NCBI GenBank assembly: GCA_947179485.1
Contig: OX359247.1
Coordinates: 46,349,131-46,413,130 of the forward strand
Length of the DNA stretch: 64,000 bases
Direction of reading: 5' to 3'
DNA from: Allacma fusca
Taxonomy: Eukaryota > Arthropoda > Collembola > Symphypleona > Sminthuridae
Shown here: positions 32,946 to 42,696 of the stretch, in pieces
Layout of the letters: the number at the start of each line of letters is the position of its first letter
How positions within the stretch are numbered: position 1 is the stretch's first letter
The notes under the pieces: generated by a model
Told to the model about the DNA's origin: nothing
Seen by the model: only the letters and a program-made list of their open reading frames with translations
Databases searched by the model: none
Translations under genes and position numbers: made by a program

Positions 32946-33705
32946 ATGCAGGCTTCAAAGTTCCTCACTTTCGCCGTGTTGGCTACATTTATTGTTGTGG
33001 GGAGCTGCGAGACGGAGACATCTGTAGACCGGCCAATGAAAACCAGGCAGGTACATGCTGAGGGCTCGGAATTATTTTCAAGTCCTGGGGCTGCTTTTGA
33101 ATCCGACGGAAGAAACGTTGACAGAAAGTCCCTGCAAGAAATTCAAGAGGATTTGGCACGTCTCTCGACTGCAGGGTCAACCCTGCAAAATTTGATTTCC
33201 AAAATGAGCGGGATTTTAAGCTACAACGGCAACTCAAAATCCGCGGATATCACTCAATTCGGAGTAAGTGGCGGGTATTATCCCGTGAACAACTTCGTCA
33301 AGTTCTACAAGTCAACCTACGTAAGTTTTACATCTCGGGTATGAATTTTATTGTATTTTGAAACAGAGCGATCCCATTACCCCCACAATGTACTCATTTC
33401 TAAAGGTATCCGCAGGGGGTTCAAAATATACAAATAAGATTTGAGACTTCATAACATTTTGTAATTTCCAGGGTTATAATGGATACCCCACAATAGCTGG
33501 AATTCCTTGTGCTGGTATCCCAACCGTTAGCACTCTCCCAACAATTCCAGTGTTAATCAAAAGGATTACTGCAGACACGACCTACCTTATGGATCTGTAC
33601 AACCGTGAGCTGGTCACTAGTACGACCAATGTCAGATCCCACGTTGCTACTCAAGGAGTTAACCACGGCGTTGTTGTTGCTCCCTATGATGATCATTCAC
33701 ACTGA
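32946..33705 (+). CDS. B-type orphan secreted protein, copy 1 (202 aa, 2 exons)
   Basis: Exon 1 32946-33320 (donor GTAAGT), exon 2 33472-33705, phase 0. ATG 32946 heads a signal peptide (FLTFAVLATFIVVGSC, residues 1-21). Next is the conserved DRPMKTRQVHAEGSELFSS with a possible processing site at KTR. The helical core RKSLQEIQEDLARLSTAGS follows, then GGYYPVNNFVKFYKSTY. Exon 2 carries GYNGYP, IPCAGIP (the only cysteine expected in the mature chain), RITADTTYLMDLYNR and a His/Asp-rich end DDHSH. It is paralogous to the A-type proteins throughout. Compared with copy 2 I count five amino-acid differences, including NRE where every other copy has NRG. Family not recognised; extracellular role unknown. 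Confidence 0.87.
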
Positions 33706-33939
33706 TAGTTTCGTTGTTCACGATTCGTGTCTTCTATAACTGTGTTGAGATTCATTGTTGAAACTGAATTTAACACTAGCAATAATCACAGCTGTCTCCA
33801 ATCATTTAAAATTTTGATTCCGTTTCTGTCCAACACGGATGTGGACCTTACAGTTGAGCTTAATCTTACCTAAAGGGAAACATACTTACATATATTCTTA
33901 TTCCTGTAATATCTATTATTACAACCGGTGCTCGCTATC

Positions 33940-33945
33940 AATAAA
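33940..33945 (+). terminator. poly(A) signal of B-type copy 1
   Basis: AATAAA, conserved at 49791. Confidence 0.55.
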
Positions 33946-34028
33946 ATCACTTTTTGTCGTTTACTCAATAATGAATCAAATATCGACCTTGTTCGAATTA
34001 TTAATCTTTGGGTGCACTCTGTGGTAAC

Positions 34029-34970
34029 CGTGCTCGACACGGGTGCGAAAAATCGGTACCCGTATCCGTACCCGAAGTGCGAGTATTGCAATATCTGGTA
34101 TCTATACCCGTACCCATACCCGAGTATATGGGTACACATTTTTCGTACCCGTACCCGCAACGTAATCTCAAACCATGTACCTGTACTCGCATTGTACCCG
34201 TACCCGAAAATTGTACCTATACTCGGTTATATCTCAGTGTCGTACCCGTACTCGTACTCGGGTACTTTATATCCAGACTTCTCGAAATGTAGTACATAGT
34301 GCATTATGTATAATAATGTATGACGCCTTAGTGTGTAACTTTGACGAGCTAGAACGGTATTTGATATTTTCATTGAAGAGTAGAAAAACTAAAGCGTTTT
34401 TGATTAGAAATAAAATTAACTTGCACACTAGCAGATTCATCAAAATATTACCAGCCGTACAAAAATTCGCTGAATAATATTCTCCACTTATATTTTCTTA
34501 TTATTCCTCGTTTGTGTTTATTTATTTATACTTCCTAAAACATGTTTCCCTAAAAGCATATATTTTGGCTACGCAATCTAAAACACATTTACTGTATTTT
34601 GTAAGGTTAAAAGAGTATTAACACTAAGCTATATGTATTCAGAAACACTAAAAATATGGACAGAAGTTTCCAACCTACGTGTATGATAACATAAAATTCA
34701 TCAAAATGTCTCAATTCTCAATGTATCCAAATACTCTGGTACAATATACGTGGGTACGAGTAAATGATCCCATTATACCAGTACCCGGTGGGTATTTACC
34801 CATTTTGAAATCCTTGTACCCGTACTTATACCCGTATCCGTACCCGAAATTTTGAGGAGACCAAAGTGTACCCGGGTAGTACCCGAAATCAATCGGTTAC
34901 ACAAAATCGGTACCCGGGTAGTACCCATACCCTTTTACCCGAGTATTACCTATACTCGTGCCGAGCACTG
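34029..34970. mobile_element. 942-bp hAT MITE with GTACCCGTACCC words, 8-bp TSD GTGGTAAC
   Basis: The exact duplication GTGGTAAC lies at 34021-34028 and 34971-34978. Ends are CGTGCTCGACACGGGTGC and, inward from the right, CAGTGCTCGGCACGAGTA. The paralogous position at about 49871 has one GTGGTAAC and no insert. Mirrored CGTACCCGTACCCG words fill both ends, and there is no transposase. All frames listed across 33870-34292 are products of these words. Confidence 0.9.
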
Positions 34971-34978
34971 GTGGTAAC

Positions 34979-35776
34979 TAGACAACCCGAGGCGAGAAAC
35001 AGAAATGCGTAGCCATAAGTATTGTGCAGTATGCTTCATTACCGTGGCGCACATAGGTTCTCCAATATCTAACCAATCTACACAGCTAAAGGAAGTATTC
35101 TCTTGTATAAAATTTCATTCTTGATAGGAAGAAATAATTTAAATCAATCGACCACCAATTACCACAATTTCAAAATACTGGTGGGTTTGAGAAGCTCTTA
35201 TCGTATCCACGAAGATTGGACGAAGTATGGAATTGATCAGTTGTCATAACTTCTGTAATGGTGAAGTGGACCGATCTCTTTGAAAAAATACCGATAGATC
35301 CGCAATACAATTTTGCACACAAAAAATACCAGCTGCAATTGTATAGCATGGATCTTGGAAAACCTTGGAGTGCGAATGTTATTGAGCACCCTGTATGCGG
35401 CGAAGCTGATTTGTCCATCCCGGATTTTTAAAACATGCAATATTTTTCCAGAAAAACTTTTAAAAGGAAAGTATTTTCGAATTACTATTGCTTTACGAAG
35501 GTGATGACGTCGTCAATTGTTGACTTTAGGGGAAACTATTTTTTCCCTGAAAATTCAATGTTGAGACTAGAAAAAGCAATTGAGCGTTATTTGGAAATCG
35601 TAGAATCTCCAAGTCTTAATTTAAAAAATTTAATACGTACATTAGACTCTGATAGTCTAAAAGTTTGGAAGATAATAGGGCAGGGAACTCGAGTAGAATA
35701 ATAAGAACTAATAAAACTCCAGTATCTCTAAACCATCGAACGATTAACTGGATGTGATGGATGCGATCAAAAAAAT
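34979..35776. repeat. spacer between B-type gene and tRNA
   Basis: Matches 49879-50705 at high identity. Short frames (35170-35701) are not maintained between the two copies. No gene. Confidence 0.6.
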
Positions 35777-35849
35777 CGATCCTGCCAGGACTCGAACCTG
35801 GAATCCTCTGATCAGAAGTCAGATGCGTTATCCATTACGCCACAAGACC
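35777..35849 (-). tRNA. tRNA-Arg(TCT), copy 1
   Basis: 73 nt, intronless. Acceptor GGTCTTG pairs with CAGGATC using two G-U pairs; discriminator G. Anticodon loop CTTCTGA gives anticodon TCT. The internal promoters match consensus: A box TGGCGTAATGG and B box GGTTCGAGTCC. A run of T residues follows the 3' end for Pol III termination. Confidence 0.95.
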
Positions 35850-37398
35850 TTAGTTGGTGGAAGGAGCGGGTTAAAATTACACAGGTGTTAAGTGATGATG
35901 CAAGTTATTGTGAAGAAGTTGACGAATTGCATCAACCTTGTATTTTTGTTCGGGGAGAGGGACGACAGCGTTGATCTATTTGTTTTGTCTGTATGATATG
36001 ATCCATTGCATTGATTACGCAATGCGTGGTGTACACACTGGTTATTGGTACACAATTACAAACGTGTTTATATGCATATTGGACATGTAAGCTTCCCCGC
36101 GCTGATTGTAAGTCCGATTTTTTTGAACTCGTTGAATTCAGTAGCAATTTAACAAAATTCCGGTTGTTTACAAGCAAAAGACAATCTGTAAGTAGTTTTG
36201 TTGAAGTAAAAAAAGCCAAATTTGAGCTGTCTGCTGATTTACTGTGGCTAAGATTTTAAAGCTCTGCTTGGGTTCAGGTATTGAAGTACATACTTAATAA
36301 CAAAAAAGTAACAACATGCATGTAGAAACATTGGGTGACCAAACTACATCAGCCGAATTAACCCGGACGTATCATGGACTACCGCATCACAAATCTATCA
36401 TGGGACTGTCTTTCTAGTTAGGTGAGACAAATAATTCCAGATTATAAAATAACGATTGCATTGACTATGAAAAACCAAAATTGCAGCTTTAGTTCAATAT
36501 GTTCTAGCTCCAATTTTACTCGAAGTTTTGGTAAGTGAAATAATATCTCAACAATGTTAATTTTCTATAGAATCAGATGCAAGAAATGAAGTGTTTGTAA
36601 CTTGTCTAAGATACTTCGTTAGATGTTTATGAAGATCCGGAAGAATCACCGTAACTGTGCTCTCTGTTATGGAGGAGTTCATTCAAAATTTTGCACTGAA
36701 ACGTATCTGATTTTTTAATTTTGTAAACTCACTTAGAAGTCCTGATTTGAGAATCGAATAATCTGGACACGCTGACGTTAGCGTTAATATTAAATTCCGA
36801 ATTGTAAGTGAGAGACAGCACGTGTATTAAGCATCTACTTAAATTCATTTGCAATCTAAAAATCCTACCACAGAGTACATGCCATGCACGTATTAACAAC
36901 ATGCAAGTAATGATCCTCCCACGCAACTTCGTTGTAGACAAAGTACGCATTTGTAATACGCATTCTTATTGTTCGCAGTCTCAAAAGTTAAGGACATTTG
37001 GAACATTATTATTTATTACATTACATTTTACTGTAATGGTATTTAATTTTTACTGATAAAAGACATATGTACACACGTTTGTCTAATGCAAATCTAGCAG
37101 CGGAAAGTAAGTACCTGTGTATGGAAAACGATGCATCAAATCATTTTGATCTAGCTGGAAGAGGTATGAGGTATGACCATGTGTTAAATTATGTAAGATC
37201 ATAAATTATATCTTTATTTCACACAAGTTAAATTACTTAGCATACAGTACGTACATCGTGGAAGGAAAGTAGGAACAGTAGTAATATCTCTCTTTTTTTG
37301 AAAACCGCTATCTTACACAGAGCGAGTTATCTTAGTATCTGCATAAATAAATCTACTCAATTTTCCCCACACAATATTCTTTCCAGAGCTGGAGCAAG
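35850..37398. repeat. spacer from tRNA to A-type gene (block delta)
   Basis: 35860-36260 matches 50790-51090 downstream of the other tRNA, and 36345-37398 matches 11070-13947 apart from the hAT insertion there. No gene seen. Confidence 0.65.
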
Positions 37399-37404
37399 TA
37401 TAAA
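37399..37404 (+). promoter_or_regulatory. TATA box of A-type copy 2
   Basis: TATAAA, 135 bp before the ATG, in the same context as 13948. Confidence 0.7.
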
Positions 37405-37533
37405 TACTCCAAACACATCACAGTAATTCCACAACTACTTCAGCTTCTGGAATAAAGATCTATACGAATTGTTCCAAAAGAATTATAAATATTGTAAAGA
37501 ATTTCCAAAACATTTTGAAAAATCATTTTGAAA

Positions 37534-40500
37534 ATGCTGGCTTCAAGATTTACTGCTGTCTTGGCGTTGGTTGCCCTTGTCACGTTTGGAAACTGCGAGA
37601 CCCTGCCTTCCGCTGACCGATTATTGAAAACGAGACAAGTTGATCATGCTGAAGGCTCGGAAATTTTTCCAAGTCCTGGAGGTCAAGTGGCTAATGGTGG
37701 AAAGGTTGACCAGAAGTCTCTCCTTGAAATTCAAGAAGACTTAGCTCGTCTTACGACCGCAGGATCCAATCTGAAAAACTTAATTGGGCAAATGAGTGGG
37801 ATTTTGAATAACAATGGCAAAACCACAGGAAGCGCTCAATATAACGTGGCGGGTGGTTACTATCCCGTGGACAACTTCGTCAAATTCTACAAGACAACTT
37901 ATGTGAGTTTGTGCTGATTTTTATTTTTTAAGGGTTAGAGTTTTAAAATATTTATTTATTTATTTATTTATTCAATTTAAGGTCTTGTAGGCTTTCGCCC
38001 ATGACCCGAGGAATTATTTGGTGTTTTGAATTGAATACATACTTGTACATGATTCTCTGGATACACTTTAGAGAATATAAATTAACATTAGTATTAGACC
38101 CCCAATTTATATTGGTATAGCTAAATACCAAGTAAATGCATATAGTACATGTTCCAAGTTAATTAACTAAAATCACTAAAGAATTCTCTTCTTCTGAGAA
38201 AATTGATTAGTATCTGAAGAATCTTTAACATTTCTTCACGGCTAGTTGGGTTAAAGTTCCTCCTAAATTGCTGTGCAAAGTATCGGTTCTGACGGTTTTG
38301 TTCTTGCATAGGGCAGGTTAGTAGCATATGTTCCAAAGTATCACTTGCCTGAGTATTGCAGCATTTGCATGGCTGTGGTGCGAAGCTATTTGGAAATTTG
38401 TACACATCCATTCCTATTCTAAAGTATGTTCCCGACAATCTGGCTTGAGCAAGCAAACGTTTATATCTAATTCCTACGTCAATGCTAAGGTATGTTGGAG
38501 GTATCCCAGGTATGTAGTTGAACACTTGATAAGCACTGTGTCTTTGCGAGTCTTTCAATTTATTTAGGTCTGTGTTGCCAATCATAGTACTGATATTCGT
38601 GATTATTTGGGTAAAGTTCTCCTGTAGATATGCAGAATTTTGATCGTTCCACAATTCTTCAGAATTATGTTCCGCTAGAATTTTTCTTATCTGGGTCACC
38701 CAGTTATAATTTACAGATTTGTAGCCACCGTCAGGATTTGTTAGGCTGTCGATTGAGCATAATGCACTGTATGTGCATTTTGGGTATCTTGAGTCATCCA
38801 TATTTTGCAGTACAATTATGTAACGTATTAGTTGACGAAGTATGTTTAACTTTGTGTGAAGCTGTCCCGTTTCAAGTCTTACCACATAACCGGGAGTTAA
38901 TTTGCACATTACCAGAATTCTTTTAAAGTAGTATTGTTGGATGCTTTCTATTTCAGTTAGATAACGCAATCCCCAAATTTGAGCACAATAGAGAACGGTG
39001 GTTCTAATGCATGCAGCAAACATTTTTGAATATATTCCCATTTGTGAATTTTGGCATTTGATAATGTAGTAAATGTTTTACCGCATGCCGCTCTTCCTTT
39101 TGCTTGAAAGTATTGCAAGTTTTTCCTAAATATCCCCGATGAGCAGAACTTTACACCAATTCGGGCGTTGAAATCTCCCATAATGATTGTAGTGTCTGGG
39201 TTAAAGCTCGCCGCAGCGTCATTAATTTGGAACTGTAAATTATTGAAGGAACTTTGTTGCTGCTCGGAGTTAAAATAACAGTTCACAATTAATATTTTAG
39301 TTGAAGTAACAGTTTCAGCAATATGGATTAACCATTGATTGCTCCTACATACTTCATACCAGTTTTTAAACATTGATTTTCGTAACATTGTAATTAATCC
39401 TCCGCTAGCTCGTCCGTGAATTGAGAGCCTGCATGCAGGAGTTTCCAAAATTTGGAACTTGGAGAAGATTAAGCATAACTTTTCGAGATCACTATTGTTT
39501 TCATGCCAAGTTTCGTTGAGGCACAGGATACTCGTTTTTGTAAGATAGGTAAGGTTGGAATTTAGCAGATTCAAGATACTTTTTGCTCCCCGGCAGTTCC
39601 AGAATCCAATTTTACAATTATTTTGAATAATTGTATCTTCTGGTGTCAGGGATGGTGATTCTCAAATTATAATCGGTGTCCAATCTTTATCTTTGAAATC
39701 CAAAGTGTAAGTTATTGTTGTCCCATTCGTGTATGCTGCATACATTTTTTCATAGCGGATTTTGGTTTTCACTGTGTTGTCAGAGCCCTTTAGTTCTCTT
39801 GCCTTATCTGCAAGCTTCTTTTGTATTCGTAATTCTCGTGGCGTTTTCTCGGGGCTGATAAAAATACCCGCTAGGCCAGTTAATTGCCTGTTGTTTGCTT
39901 TTGCAGAGAGTATGGCGTATTTGTCGCGAGTGTTGTATAACGACACTACTATTGGTCTAATTCTTCCGGGCATTTTTTTACCAATTCTTCTTACGCTATC
40001 ATACCCAGTTCCTGTCAGCCCTAACTTGGTGAGTAGATTTGTAACACCCTGTTCTAATTTGGGGTACGTTTCCTGCGGGTCTTCTGTCATTCCGAAAACA
40101 ACGACAGATTTTTCGTTCATTTTTCGCTGGAGGTGCTCCAATTTTGTTTCTAGAGATTCAATTTTTGCTTCTTGTTCTTTCAGCTTCACCTCCACAACCG
40201 AGTCTAGCTTAAGGGTCAAATCCATAATTAGATCCCTCAGGTCTTCTAACGTAACCGCCATATTCTTCGGCTTTTTTGGAGGATTATGAGCGAGGGGGTA
40301 ATCTGTGGTATTGGTTTTATCAGGTGGGGTAATGCTTAAGTCTCTCTTTGATGTTTTATTTTGCATTTAACGTTATTGTAAGCACTTGATATAACTTCGA
40401 CTAGTACTGTCTACACATGTGAACTGTGGGGTCGGGAGCAGAAATATTATGCGACTGTTCGCTTCAAGAGTCAACTAGAGAATCTAGAGTTTTAAAATAA

Positions 40501-40798
40501 TGTCATTGGATGTTTTGGTTTTGATTATTTATGGCGTACTCAAACATTTAAGGGTTTCCCAATATTTGTCTATTTTTAGGGTTACAACGGATATCCACAA
40601 ATAGCTGGAATTCCCTGTGCTGGAATTCCCACTGTCACCACTGCCCCCACGATTCCGGTACTCATTAAAAGAATTACCGCGGATACGACTTATTTGATGG
40701 ATCTTTACAACCGAGGGCCCGTTGCCACCTCCACTAGTTTCACCTCTCATGTTGCTAATACTGGAGTGAATACCGGACTGGTTCTGACTCACCATTGA
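37534..40798 (+). CDS. A-type orphan secreted protein, copy 2 (195 aa, 2 exons)
   Basis: Exon 1 37534-37902, exon 2 40580-40798, phase 0, GTGAG donor and TTTTTAG acceptor. The ATG at 37534 is chosen over an upstream in-frame TTG. Signal peptide residues 1-21 (LALVALVTFGNC), then RLLKTRQVDHAEGSEIF, the helical core QKSLLEIQEDLARLTTAGS, GGYYPVDNFVKFYKTTY, and in exon 2 GYNGYP, IPCAGIP and ITADTTYLMDLYNRG, ending LTHH. The 2677-bp intron is inflated by a LINE; in the broken copy at 14085 the same intron is 121 bp. Nothing in the exons is damaged, so the gene may still be expressed if the intron is spliced. Family not recognised. Confidence 0.85.
38163..39661 (-). pseudogene. LINE ORF2: endonuclease joined to C-terminal domain, RT deleted
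   Basis: The frame opens right after the ORF1 stop. Endonuclease motifs appear in order: GFWNCRG, CLNETW, HGRASGGL, and MGDFNARIG. Around 39085 the endonuclease frame passes into unrelated sequence, and a second frame (in use by 39070, ending 38163) encodes the post-RT region TTVLYCAQIWGL. It finishes with a C/H cluster CKCCNTQASDTLEHMLLTC. The whole reverse transcriptase, including its YxDD box, is missing, so this copy cannot prime its own copying. No ATG occurs in the first ~65 codons of the ORF2 frame. Confidence 0.82.
39662..40366 (-). CDS. LINE ORF1, coiled-coil RNA-binding type (234 aa)
   Basis: ATG at 40366, TGA at 39664-39662. A basic N-terminus is followed by a coiled coil (about residues 40-85, with KLKEQEAKIESLETKLEHLQ split by heptads). 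Then comes a compact domain with VVVFGMTED, the GYDSVRRIGKK region and RPIVVSLYNTRDKYAIL, which resembles the RRM-like core of L1/CR1-type ORF1 proteins. It would coat the element RNA as a trimer. ORF2 follows in the same frame directly after the single TGA. Confidence 0.75.
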   Translation of the reverse strand: MQNKTSKRDLSITPPDKTNTTDYPLAHNPPKKPKNMAVTLEDLRDLIMDLTLKLDSVVEVKLKEQEAKIESLETKLEHLQRKMNEKSVVVFGMTEDPQETYPKLEQGVTNLLTKLGLTGTGYDSVRRIGKKMPGRIRPIVVSLYNTRDKYAILSAKANNRQLTGLAGIFISPEKTPRELRIQKKLADKARELKGSDNTVKTKIRYEKMYAAYTNGTTITYTLDFKDKDWTPIII

Positions 40799-40972
40799 GC
40801 ATATAGATCCTTTTGACTGATTTCTCTTAAAGTTGTTTTGGGCAATCTCTGGAGTATAAAATTTGGATTTTTCACGTTGACTTAATTCCCACTATCACCT
40901 TTAGGATTATCCTGTAGTAGTATAATGTCCAAAATAATAATTTACAAAAATACTCTGAATCATCATTATCCA

Positions 40973-40978
40973 AATAAA
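40973..40978 (+). terminator. poly(A) signal of A-type copy 2
   Basis: AATAAA 175 bp after the stop, homologous to 16660. Confidence 0.55.
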
Positions 40979-41512
40979 CTCGATTTAAAATTGACTAATA
41001 CAAATTGCAAAGATAAAGCTAGTAGATGAAGTCTTTAAAGTCTTTCACGGGCGTGTATTTTAATCGGAACGTAATGGTTGTTGTTTATAAGGCCTGTATT
41101 TTTTTTCTATGGAACAACAAAATTTAAACAGAAGCTACTGACGAGCGGACCATTTTGAATTCCGAGTATTAAGTACTCACAATTTGAGTGCATGAATATC
41201 AAATAGGAAAATAAACAAAAGCTTCCTAATTTGTTGTAACGTTTAGAATGAATGAAATATTGCGTACACTTGCATGACTCACATTTTTGGCCATTTTCTC
41301 ATATCGTCGGTGAAGAGGCAAAATGGTCTAAGTGTAATTTCGATTAGTAGTAAAATGGTCTGCAGTCAGTATTGCTAAATGCAAAATGGAATAGTTGCAT
41401 CCAGTTTTTAAACCAAAATGGTCTACATACAATTGCGAAAGTTGTATACCAATGGTATGTGTGCTGTATTACTTCAATTTATAAATATGTAATGATTACT
41501 TCTTACAAATAG

Positions 41513-42685
41513 CCCTCGTCACATGCCCTCTCAGAATCGGAATGCAATTTTGTGCGAGCCTAAGTATGTGACCCCAACGACCCAGCGGGAACAACATTTC
41601 GGGCCATCTCACCCTAGTTTGTGCGAGAATTCGCGCAGAACATCTAAATTCTAACTCGTCGATTAAGGGCCCCTGTCTAACTTAAATTTTCCAATATTAA
41701 ATACCATACAAAATTTTCATTTTGGAAAGTTGGTTCCATGTTAGATGAATGGCGTTTATGACATGCATGAATCAAATGTGTTTCTAAGGTTCAAATACTG
41801 ACCACTATTGGTAACCAATGGTTTCTTGGCCTCAAGTTGACCAATATTGATCACTGCTGGTTTCGTCACGTCCGATTGATCAATATTTGTCACAGCTACC
41901 TTCTTGACCTTACATTGACCGATATTGGTCAAATTGGTTTTTTGACCTGAACTTGACCAATACTGGTCGAAAGTCGTTTTTTGGCCTCAGATTGACCATT
42001 AGTGGTTACAATTGGTTTTTTGGCCTTTACTTTACCAATATTGGACACGATAGGTTGCTTGACCACAGATTGACCAATATTGGACACGATAGGTTGTTTG
42101 ACCACAGATTGACCAATATTGGACACGATAGGTTGTTTGACCACAGATTGACCAATATTGGACACGATAGGTTGTTTGACCACAGATTGACCAATATTGG
42201 ACACGATTGGTCAAAAACTAATTGTGACCAATATTGACCAGCCTGAGGCCGAGAAACCAATTGTGACCAATATTGGTCAATCTCAGGTCAAAACCTAATT
42301 GTGACCAATATTGACCAGCCTGAGGCCGAGAAACCAATTGCAATCAATATTGGTCAATGTGAGGTCAAAAAATCAATCGAGTCCAATATTGGTCAATCTC
42401 AGGCCAAAAAACTAATTGTGACCACCATTGGTCACAACAAATGTGTCATTCATCTAATGTAGCACCGAATTTTGAAAATGAAAATTTCTTATGGGATTTA
42501 ACATTCAAACATTTATGTTGGACAGAGAACCATTTATATACGAATTAGAATTTAAAAAATCGGCACGGTTTCCCGCACAAACCAGGGCGAGATGACCCAA
42601 CTTTTTGTTCTCGCTGGGACATTCGGTCAGCTACCTAAGCTTCTACAAAATTCCATTCCGATCCTGAGTGGGCATATGACGAGGG
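41513..42685. mobile_element. long-TIR element (CCCTCGTCA...) with an internal minisatellite
   Basis: Left end CCCTCGTCACATGCCC; right end read inward CCCTCGTCATATGCCC. The inverted homology extends for about 130 bp (CAGAATCGGAATG versus CAGGATCGGAATG, then CCATCTCACCCTAG versus TCATCTCGCCCTGG). No coding potential and no clear target duplication. Confidence 0.7.
42029..42215. repeat. 39-bp minisatellite, about five units
   Basis: The unit contains GATTGACCAATATTGG then ACACGATAGGTTGTTTGACC, tandem without spacers. Flanking 41790-42430 holds more degenerate copies around the palindrome GACCAATATTGGTC. Frames on both strands here are artefacts. Confidence 0.9.
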
Positions 42686-42696
42686 TTACTTGTGAG

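Larger units (their letters stand above)
37951..40485 (-). mobile_element. LINE (APE-type non-LTR retrotransposon) in the A-type intron
   Basis: A 14-bp duplication AGAGTTTTAAAATA lies at 37937-37950 and 40486-40499. The element is antisense to the host gene and ends in an AATA-type microsatellite tail at the left. It carries a full ORF1 and an ORF2 with endonuclease and C-terminal domain but no reverse transcriptase. The clade is not assigned. Confidence 0.9.

Noticed and set aside
33870-34477. Several Tyr/Pro/Arg-rich ORFs
   Set aside because: Translations of the GTACCC words of the hAT MITE.
38328-40289. Plus-strand ORFs within the LINE
   Set aside because: Antisense to recognisable ORF1 and ORF2 domains.
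41929-42260. Repetitive ORFs and a CRISPR-like look at the 39-bp repeats
   Set aside because: The units are contiguous with no spacers, lie inside a TIR element in a eukaryotic context, and are open on both strands only because of the repeat.
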